Of a stretch of DNA of 12,289 nt, positions 7,760-12,289 are shown in pieces (within the stretch, counting starts at the first letter, position 1; each line of letters begins with the position of its first letter). Below the pieces are notes generated by a model. It saw only the letters and a program-made list of their open reading frames with translations. It was not told where the DNA came from and did not search any database. A program made the translations under genes and the position numbers. Source of the stretch: JBNKDD01 sp050288085 (GTDB lineage: Bacteria; Chloroflexota; Anaerolineae; Aggregatilineales; UBA3940); NCBI GenBank assembly GCA_050288085.1, contig JBNKDD010000170.1:1-12289 (forward strand), in the 5' to 3' direction.

Positions 7760-7823
7760 CCCCCCAATCCTCGCTATCGCTCCCTTGCAAGGGGGGCAGA
7801 CACCGTGAAACGGTGGCGGGGGT
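7759..7823. repeat. Palindromic repeat (family A) at the cydC stop codon
   Basis: Outer arms ACCCCC (7759-7764) and GGGGGT (7818-7823) enclose the palindrome CCCTTGCAAGGG (7782-7793) and the hairpin CACCGT/ACGGTG (7801-7815, loop GAA). Its first base is the last base of the cydC stop codon. The right half matches 1-33. It occupies the space between convergent cydC and the TsaA-domain gene and may act as a two-way transcription end, though there is no T tract. Confidence 0.72.
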
Positions 7824-7836
7824 ACTCCTGCATCTG

Positions 7837-8235
7837 TCACAATGCAGGCTTGATATCCAATACCGGCGTCCCATTGAGCGCATCCAGGCCATGCACGGTC
7901 AGCACATTATCCTCGATGCATTGCAAGGTGACGGTCGTCACACCGATGCGGTTAGGGCGGTGCGGAGTGCGTAGGGCAAAAACACCGCGCCGGGGGCGAT
8001 CCAGATTGCCGCGAGGATGCTGGTGTAGTTCGTAATCATCAGGCCCTTTGTCGAAATGGAAGATCACCATGATCTGCTGGCCTGCCTCCAATCCATCCAG
8101 ACCACCAACCAGGGATTCATTGATCACGATCTGCGATTCGGTGGCCCGGATCGTATCGGGTGGTAGGGGATCGTCAAAGCCGTTCTTCACCAACCCGATG
8201 GCCGTAAACGTGACAGAATGTTCTGAGGTGCTCAT
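7837..8235 (-). CDS. tsaA: TsaA/TrmO-domain protein, probable tRNA m6t6A37 methyltransferase
   Basis: The family (TsaA, also YaeB/TrmO) includes S-adenosylmethionine-dependent enzymes that N6-methylate threonylcarbamoyl-adenosine 37 of tRNA. The family signature is clear: HPRGN, then RPRRGVFALRTPHRPNRIGVT, and a C-terminal GLDALNGTPVLDIKP (all in the second half; the second motif is one continuous stretch here). I chose the start at 8235 because AAGGA lies six bases upstream; the reading frame stays open to an ATG at 8310, but that extension has no ribosome site and no family resemblance. The 132-residue product is only the core beta-barrel domain and lacks the C-terminal domain of E. coli TrmO (235 residues), as in many short homologues. 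It is convergent with cydC. The family assignment is secure; the exact substrate is inferred. Confidence 0.88.
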   Translation of the reverse strand: MSTSEHSVTFTAIGLVKNGFDDPLPPDTIRATESQIVINESLVGGLDGLEAGQQIMVIFHFDKGPDDYELHQHPRGNLDRPRRGVFALRTPHRPNRIGVTTVTLQCIEDNVLTVHGLDALNGTPVLDIKPAL

Positions 8236-8263
8236 ATTAATCCTTCCCTCACTCATTTTGCAG

Positions 8264-8292
8264 ATTGTACCGCCCACGTTGGAAAGTGTCCC
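8264..8292 (-). promoter_or_regulatory. Weak candidate promoter for the TsaA-domain gene
   Basis: On the minus strand, TACAAT (8269-8264) is one base from the -10 consensus, and GGGACA (8292-8287) lies 17 bases upstream with four of six -35 matches. Transcription would start about 20 bases before the ribosome site. This is a motif match only. Confidence 0.25.
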
Positions 8293-8381
8293 GCACAACC
8301 AGGTGCACAATCATAATCTGCCGATCTTCCTACTGCCCAAACTCCTATAGGATGATAAGATTGAACAGGTGCAAATATACA

Positions 8382-8419
8382 GCGCTTTGCGAAGCGCCAG
8401 GGCGATTGACCAATCGCCC
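8382..8419. repeat. Two adjacent hairpins upstream of the first HEAT gene
   Basis: GCGCTT/AAGCGC (8382-8397, loop TGCG) is followed by GGGCGATTG/CAATCGCCC (8400-8419), a perfect inverted repeat with a two-base centre. The sequence then runs on as CTAC, so the right end resembles the CGCCCCTAC end of the family B elements, while the left end is degraded. It lies in the 216-bp divergent gap between the TsaA-domain gene and the HEAT gene. Confidence 0.6.
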
Positions 8420-8451
8420 CTACAAGTGATTTACGGGTAGGCAGAGTAAAT

Positions 8452-9135
8452 ATGATAACAAGTAACGCTCCCTCATTGAGCGGCCAGCATCGGACACATA
8501 TCACCGGGCAAGAGCCGCGCCTGGGTGGGGTGACACAGGTGCCGCATCTGCTCCATAACTTGAAGATCACCGGGCAGCGGCGGCGCTGGTTGATCGCTCA
8601 GACGCTGGCCCGGATCGGACAACAGCCGGAGGGCGCAGAAGCCGTTGTCCCCGGCCTGGTTGATCTGCTGGATGATGGCGTTCACGACGTGCGGATGGCG
8701 GCCATATGGACATTAGGGGCCATTGGGCCGACACTCACCGCACAGGGGCCGCGTACAATCGCTGTCAATGGGCTGTTAGGCATTCTCCAGGATAGCACGA
8801 ATGTAATCCGTCAGCAGACGATCTGGGCGCTGCGGGCTATCGGCGATCAGCGGGCGGTACCCGGCCTGCTCGAATCGCTGCGCCACCCGAACAGCTTTGT
8901 CTGGCAGGCAGCAGCCGAAGCCCTGGGCCAGATGGGGGACGCGTCCCGGCCTGCCCTGCTGGTTTTATTAGAAGATGAAGAGCCTCACTTGCGTAAAGCC
9001 GCCGCCGAAGCGCTCGGCTGGACGGGATTTCCCGACGTTGTCCCTCACCTGAGCAGACACCTATCCGATTCGGATCAGGGGGTGCGTCACCGGGTCAGGT
9101 GGGCATTAGAGCAGATCGGCGCTGACTGCGCTTAA
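8452..9135 (+). CDS. HEAT-repeat protein (PBS-lyase type), first of a pair
   Basis: The 227-residue protein is almost entirely built of HEAT-like helical repeats of about 30 residues, of the type found in phycobilisome lyases and many scaffold proteins. I see about six, starting near residues 27, 64, 103, 134, 165 and 194. Recurrent motifs are VPGL(V/L)..L, R..A.WTLGAIG, and AAAEALGQMGD. There is no signal peptide, membrane helix or catalytic motif, so it is probably a cytoplasmic protein-binding scaffold. The start at 8452 is the first ATG but has no good ribosome site; a GTG near residue 27 is possible but would clip the first repeat. It is followed by a second HEAT protein of similar repeat type, possibly an old tandem duplicate. 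The partner and function are unknown. Confidence 0.8.
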   Translation: MITSNAPSLSGQHRTHITGQEPRLGGVTQVPHLLHNLKITGQRRRWLIAQTLARIGQQPEGAEAVVPGLVDLLDDGVHDVRMAAIWTLGAIGPTLTAQGPRTIAVNGLLGILQDSTNVIRQQTIWALRAIGDQRAVPGLLESLRHPNSFVWQAAAEALGQMGDASRPALLVLLEDEEPHLRKAAAEALGWTGFPDVVPHLSRHLSDSDQGVRHRVRWALEQIGADCA

Positions 9136-9136
9136 A

Positions 9137-9153
9137 TAGGGTGCATAACCCTA
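9137..9153. other. Small hairpin just after the first HEAT gene
   Basis: TAGGGT (9137-9142) and ACCCTA (9148-9153) can pair around a five-base loop one base after the stop codon. The stem is short and lacks a T tract, so it is a weak terminator candidate at most. Confidence 0.3.
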
Positions 9154-9169
9154 CCCCTGGTTGGTAGAA

Positions 9170-9175
9170 TATAAT
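9170..9175 (+). promoter_or_regulatory. Candidate -10 hexamer before the second HEAT gene
   Basis: A perfect TATAAT lies at 9170-9175 in a short A/T-rich patch between the two HEAT genes. No convincing -35 hexamer is found 16-18 bases upstream. If it is used, the transcript would begin at about 9182, the first base of the repeat hairpin that follows. Confidence 0.3.
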
Positions 9176-9181
9176 AAGGAC

Positions 9182-9220
9182 AAGGGCGAGGCAAACCAGA
9201 TGTTTGGATGGCTCGCCTTT
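9182..9220. repeat. Palindromic repeat (family B) in the leader of the second HEAT gene
   Basis: Arms AAGGGCGAG (9182-9190) and CTCGCCTTT (9212-9220) pair over nine positions with one G-T wobble. The element aligns without gaps to 4181-4219 with seven differences. At one stem position the G-C pair of the other copy is replaced by A-T, and another G-C becomes G-T, so pairing is preserved. It ends six bases before the ribosome site of the next gene. Confidence 0.75.
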
Positions 9221-9234
9221 CATGTAAGGAGTTA

Positions 9235-9999
9235 ATGCTACAAGGTTTGGGCAAATTGAACGAGGATAGGGCAAACGGAAACGGACATGATACCAATGGC
9301 CGAGCACCGGCATTAGGGGGAGATGCCTACGCCCACTTAAGCGGACGAGAACCATATCTAAGCGGCAGCATCGTGATGCCGGAGTTGGTCGCCGGGCTGC
9401 GCGATCAGGATGACGAGGTGCGGTGCAATGCCGCTAAAGAGCTCGGCCAGCTTGCCGACGTGCGGTCGCTGCCTTATTTGCTGGATGCGATTCAAGACCC
9501 TGATCCCCGTGTGCGCCGCTATGTGATCTGGGCAGTGGGCCGGATCGGGGATTCGCGGGCGGTTCCGGCGCTGCTCCACACGCTGCGGCATAAGGGTGAC
9601 CGCATCCGCGAGGCATCGGCCTGGGCGCTGGGCCAGATCGATGATGTGCGCGGAGTCCCCAGTCTGCGCAAGGCTCTACAGGATCGGAGTGGGGTGGTTC
9701 GCCGGGCGGCTGCCGAGGCCCTGGGTAAGATCGGGGCAGTCGGCGCGGTTTCGGAGTTGATCGTCACCCTGGCAGATCAGGATCGGAATGTCCGCCGGAT
9801 CGCTGCCGAAGCGCTGGGCCGGATCGGGGATCGACAGGCTGACAGCGCCTTGCAGGATCAGATCGTCGATGCGCTGGGACAAATTCGCAAAGACGAGCAT
9901 CGAGATGTGCGATGGGCGGCAACCTGGGCCATCCGCCGGATCGATGCGGCGCGTGCTGCCCAACAGGATGGGCCACCGGGCAGCGAATATAATCAATAG
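9235..9999 (+). CDS. HEAT-repeat protein (PBS-lyase type), second of a pair
   Basis: The 254-residue protein has a non-repetitive N-terminus of about 45 residues, rich in glycine and asparagine, followed by six regular HEAT-like repeats of about 31 residues. The consensus is VP.L...L.D.D..VRR.AAEALG.IGD.RA; good examples are LPYLLDAIQDPDPRVRRY and RRIAAEALGRIGDRQA. No signal peptide, membrane helix or catalytic motif is seen, so it is probably a soluble scaffold. The reading frame is open from an ATG at 9208, but that codon sits inside the palindromic repeat without a ribosome site; I prefer 9235, which has AAGGAG at 9226-9231, although its spacing of three bases is short. The cytochrome c lipoprotein gene follows after 21 bp, probably in the same operon. 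The binding partner is unknown. Confidence 0.82.
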   Translation: MLQGLGKLNEDRANGNGHDTNGRAPALGGDAYAHLSGREPYLSGSIVMPELVAGLRDQDDEVRCNAAKELGQLADVRSLPYLLDAIQDPDPRVRRYVIWAVGRIGDSRAVPALLHTLRHKGDRIREASAWALGQIDDVRGVPSLRKALQDRSGVVRRAAAEALGKIGAVGAVSELIVTLADQDRNVRRIAAEALGRIGDRQADSALQDQIVDALGQIRKDEHRDVRWAATWAIRRIDAARAAQQDGPPGSEYNQ

Positions 10000-10020
10000 G
10001 GCCAAACAAAAGGGAGATTG

Positions 10021-10401
10021 ATGAAACGGCATCCTGTTAGTTTAACGCTTGCAACCGGCTTGATCGTCGCCTTATTGTTGTCTGCCTGCGGTGGGGTAGA
10101 GGCAGGCAGCGCAGAAGCAGGCGAGCAGATATTCAACAACGGTAAAAATGGATCGACCCCGTGTTTTACCTGCCATACATTGGACGGGTCGGAACTGGTT
10201 GGACCATCCCTTCAGGGGATCAGCGAGCGGGCCGGAACGCGCCTGAATGGGGTGTCGGCGGAGGACTATATTCGGAGATCGATCAGCCACCCGGGTGAAT
10301 ACCTGGTTGAAGGCTATCCCAATACTATGCCGAAGGACTTCCCCGACTATTTCAGTGACGAGGATATCGACAGCCTGATCGCCTATTTGATGACGCAGTA
10401 A
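10021..10401 (+). CDS. Single-haem cytochrome c lipoprotein
   Basis: The 126-residue product has a basic N-terminus (MKRH), a hydrophobic stretch and a lipobox LSAC with Cys23, so it should be lipid-anchored on the outer face of the membrane. The mature part is a small class I cytochrome c domain: CFTCH at 48-52 binds the haem covalently, His52 is one axial ligand, and Met103 in NTMP is the likely second. A short linker (EAGSAEAGEQIF) joins the anchor to the domain. The start is at 10021, with AGGGAG four bases before it; a TTG at 10018 is less likely. It follows the second HEAT gene closely. Its electron partners are unknown; cytochrome bd takes electrons from quinol, so this protein need not serve the upstream oxidase. 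Confidence 0.9.
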   Translation: MKRHPVSLTLATGLIVALLLSACGGVEAGSAEAGEQIFNNGKNGSTPCFTCHTLDGSELVGPSLQGISERAGTRLNGVSAEDYIRRSISHPGEYLVEGYPNTMPKDFPDYFSDEDIDSLIAYLMTQ

Positions 10402-10467
10402 ACACAAAACCCAATAGGGGTAACGAAGCGGCTACGAGGAGCAGCTGCAAAGGAGAGAGCCTCTATT

Positions 10468-10788
10468 ATGAAGAAGGTTGAGAGTATTTTTGACGAAGGT
10501 CTTGAGTATATTGACGACTCTGGCAACAAGCAATGGATAGATTTCAATGCCTGCTACAATGAGTATTTGAGGCAGCGAGAAGCCTTAGGCGAATTGTATA
10601 CTGCTGAGCGCAGAGAAATCGACAAGAAGTGGAGAAGAATTGGCAATAGGGACCTATCTGCCTCACCTCCCTTCATTGAGTTCTTCACACAACCAGTGAC
10701 ACGCTTCAATTTCGATTCAGATGACGAGTTTCATAAGGTTCGATTTCAAATCAAGAAAGCTGGTTGGAGGACATTTGATCTTGGCTAG
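10468..10788 (+). CDS. Small A/T-rich orphan protein of unknown function
   Basis: I do not recognise this 106-residue protein. It is charged and soluble, with a helical, possibly coiled middle part (about 29-57, rich in Arg, Glu and Lys), and no signal peptide or membrane helix. The start at 10468 has AAAGGAGAG about ten bases upstream. Its base use stands out: 106 of the 240 bases from 10501 to 10740 are G or C (44%), against a clear G+C excess in the neighbours, and arginine is often AGA or AGG whereas nearby genes favour CGN. That points to recent acquisition. It lies between the cytochrome c gene and a palindromic repeat. Being short, it could be spurious, but the ribosome site argues for a real gene. 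Confidence 0.6.
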   Translation: MKKVESIFDEGLEYIDDSGNKQWIDFNACYNEYLRQREALGELYTAERREIDKKWRRIGNRDLSASPPFIEFFTQPVTRFNFDSDDEFHKVRFQIKKAGWRTFDLG

Positions 10789-10833
10789 GTAAGCCTTCCA
10801 AACCTGCGACCGGCACACCAGAGTTGTCCGATT

Positions 10834-10870
10834 GTAGGGACAGGTGCATGCGCAGACCAAATATCCCTAC
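10834..10870. repeat. Palindromic repeat with GTAGGGA/TCCCTAC ends
   Basis: GTAGGGA (10834-10840) and TCCCTAC (10864-10870) pair perfectly around a 23-base interior. The ends resemble the GTAGGG...CCCTAC ends of the family B element at 4179-4221, but the interior differs. It lies in the 138-bp gap between the orphan gene and the convergent membrane-protein gene and could serve as a barrier to read-through. Confidence 0.55.
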
Positions 10871-10926
10871 GAAAAATCAGGTCAGGTCTAAATGGTTTTT
10901 CCATAAGTTGATTTACGGATAAACGT

Positions 10927-11823
10927 TTATACAGTCTCGAATGCCTTTGGCGGCCAGGGTTCAAACATGATTTGCACGGTGAGCAGCGTCAGCAGGTTGA
11001 TCAAGGGCTGCTGCGGGACCAGTTCCAACCACAGGTTTGCCAGGAGCGCCCCGGCAATGAGCACGCTGATCACGGCAAACCGCCACAGCGGCATCTGCTC
11101 ATCGCTGAACAACCGGGGCATCATCACCCTGACATACTTATGATTACGCGGCAGGATCAGAGTGGCGGTGATCAGGAAGAACCGCATAAAGAACAACCCG
11201 TGCAGCAGGATAAATATAAAGAATGCCCCGAAGAACAAGGCGTCTAACATCTCAACTTCCGGCTCAGAAAACCGGGCAATCTGGACGCTCTGGAAGGCGA
11301 TCACGATTAGCATCACCAAATACCAGAAATAATATAGTGCCTTCACAACCGGCGGCATGATCCGCTTGCTGAAGACCAATACCAGCACCGTCAACGAGGG
11401 GACAATCAGCCCGATAAGCAGGCCCGGAGTAGGACGTAAAAGGCCATCTTCTGTAAACAGGCTGAGGATCGCAATCAGGGTGATGGCAAACAGCGTTTGT
11501 TCATTGATACGCGGCAGCAGCTTTGTCCCGACCACCCCGGCCCCGAAGATAAACAATCCCACAAAAATGAAAATTAAGCCGACAATGGGGGAATCTAAAC
11601 TTGTAAATGTCGTGCTGCCGAGGCCCGTCAGTGAGAAGAAGCCATAGAGCAGCGCCACCGTAATGATCAGCATTCCCGATAGGCGCTGGTTCTCCGGTAT
11701 GTTATCGATTGGGTTCGGTAAATCGCTGCTTCGTTTCTCGGCTCCCGGCAGTGGTCCTTGCCACAGGCTAATAACCTCGATCAGCATACCCAGCATGTAC
11801 AGTATGAAAGCGGCAATAGTCAT
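10927..11823 (-). CDS. Multi-pass membrane protein of unknown function
   Basis: I do not recognise a family. The 298-residue protein is very hydrophobic, with about eight or nine predicted membrane helices: near 2-18, 48-64, 77-96, 109-122, 130-148, 162-177, 192-220 (perhaps two), 247-265 and 272-284. A loop of about 30 residues after helix 1 is polar and proline-rich. No conserved catalytic or metal-binding motif stands out. I chose the ATG at 11823 because it overlaps the stop codon of the upstream gene as ATGA, the usual sign of coupled translation; a GTG at 11832 would add three residues. The gene pair is transcribed leftward and ends in the palindrome ATAAACGTTTAT (10919-10930), which includes the stop codon. 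The two products probably work together. Confidence 0.75.
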   Translation of the reverse strand: MTIAAFILYMLGMLIEVISLWQGPLPGAEKRSSDLPNPIDNIPENQRLSGMLIITVALLYGFFSLTGLGSTTFTSLDSPIVGLIFIFVGLFIFGAGVVGTKLLPRINEQTLFAITLIAILSLFTEDGLLRPTPGLLIGLIVPSLTVLVLVFSKRIMPPVVKALYYFWYLVMLIVIAFQSVQIARFSEPEVEMLDALFFGAFFIFILLHGLFFMRFFLITATLILPRNHKYVRVMMPRLFSDEQMPLWRFAVISVLIAGALLANLWLELVPQQPLINLLTLLTVQIMFEPWPPKAFETV

Positions 11824-12289
11824 CGTTTCCACCCCGGCATTAGCTGGAAGGAATCATCCTCATCAAAGTAGCCAAAATATAAAAACTCCGGGTAGATGAT
11901 GACCCATACAACACACACCCCCAGAATGTAGTACATCGCCGGTTCGATACCCGGACAGTCCCGGACATAGTTCATGTACTCTTCCAGGGCGAGGTCTTCG
12001 ACCCGGCCCGGTATATAGCGGATCGCGACCTGATCGCCCTCTTGCAGGGAGTTGATCACTTCATCGGGATAACACTGGGTTGGCAGCGAACCAAAGTACT
12101 CGGTGCCATCCTCATTACCGTCGATGAACAAGAGATGCATATCCTCCGCATAAAAGTCAATGTACCCGACTTCGACCTGGCCTTCGGTGTCGAGGCGGCG
12201 AATCAGCTCCCGGTGAGTCAGGCCGTTGATGACGGAAATAAGCCCGCCGAAGAAAAACATGATAATGGCTAAGGGCGATATTATCCAGA
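11820..12289 (-). CDS. Partial membrane protein resembling DUF3592, N-terminus off the window
   Basis: The layout is membrane helix, beta-rich external domain, membrane helix, as in DUF3592 proteins of unknown function. Counting from the ATG at 12260, the first hydrophobic stretch covers residues 1-12, the polar domain about 15-100, and the second helix about 108-130. The polar domain has the DUF3592-like pattern VEVGYIDFY, then GDQVAIRYIPGRVEDL. The reading frame stays open from that ATG to the window edge and adds more hydrophobic residues (SPLAII), which would complete a full-length first helix; I therefore treat the start as lying outside the window, with 12260 as the alternative. Two cysteines, 63 and 102, in the polar domain could form a disulphide. 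The stop overlaps the next gene's start as ATGA. The family call is tentative. Confidence 0.68.
   Translation of the reverse strand, partial: WIISPLAIIMFFFGGLISVINGLTHRELIRRLDTEGQVEVGYIDFYAEDMHLLFIDGNEDGTEYFGSLPTQCYPDEVINSLQEGDQVAIRYIPGRVEDLALEEYMNYVRDCPGIEPAMYYILGVCVVWVIIYPEFLYFGYFDEDDSFQLMPGWKR

Noticed and set aside
7756..7974. Plus-strand frame starting at the end of cydC.
   Set aside because: It covers the repeat and then runs opposite the TsaA-domain gene, whose family signature is clear on the minus strand.
9988..9993. A TATAAT just before the cytochrome c gene.
   Set aside because: It lies in the final codons of the HEAT gene with no -35 match at proper distance; the tight spacing favours co-transcription instead.
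4179..10870. A CRISPR array, because similar short palindromes recur.
   Set aside because: The copies are kilobases apart, with genes rather than unique spacers between them, and no cas gene is present.
10919..10930. The palindrome ATAAACGTTTAT as an operator or terminator.
   Set aside because: It is short and A/T-rich, overlaps the stop codon of the membrane-protein gene, and lacks supporting context.

Overview
The window is a stretch of bacterial chromosome (coding regions visibly above 55% G+C) that is mostly about aerobic respiration. The respiratory gene set, a small TsaA-type protein, tandem HEAT-repeat proteins and many short palindromic repeats would suit a Chloroflexota (Anaerolineae-like) genome. 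That taxonomic guess is inference from overall impression; no rRNA or other marker gene is present to test it.

Layout. Left edge to 1580: a partial palindromic repeat, then nuoN, the antiporter-like subunit N of respiratory complex I, probably the last gene of a nuo operon lying off the left edge. 1581-1729: a structured intergenic region with three inverted repeats and a good candidate sigma70 promoter whose predicted start falls in the centre of a perfect 17-bp dyad. 1730-7759: cydA-cydB-cydD-cydC, encoding the two large subunits of cytochrome bd quinol oxidase followed by the heterodimeric CydDC ABC exporter needed for bd assembly. A 43-bp palindrome sits between cydB and cydD. A 105-bp multi-hairpin element is inserted, in frame, within the 5' end of cydC, and another palindromic element begins at the cydC stop codon.

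7837-8235 (minus strand): a compact TsaA/TrmO-domain protein convergent with cydC. 8452-9135 and 9235-9999: two HEAT-repeat proteins of the PBS-lyase type, followed 21 bp later by a single-haem cytochrome c lipoprotein (10021-10401). 10468-10788: a small A/T-rich orphan gene (about 44% G+C) that looks foreign to its surroundings. 10927-12289 (minus strand): two membrane-protein genes that overlap by ATGA, the upstream one running off the right edge and resembling DUF3592 proteins.

How it fits together. NuoN belongs to the quinone-reducing, proton-pumping end of the chain, and CydAB oxidises quinol with oxygen; CydDC supports maturation of the oxidase. The HEAT/HEAT/cytochrome c cluster is plausibly one transcription unit, but its function is not known. 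The most notable feature is the density of palindromic repeats: at least seven in 12 kb. Two repeat pairs show compensatory base changes in their stems, and one element has been accommodated inside an essential-looking domain of CydC as about 35 extra codons.
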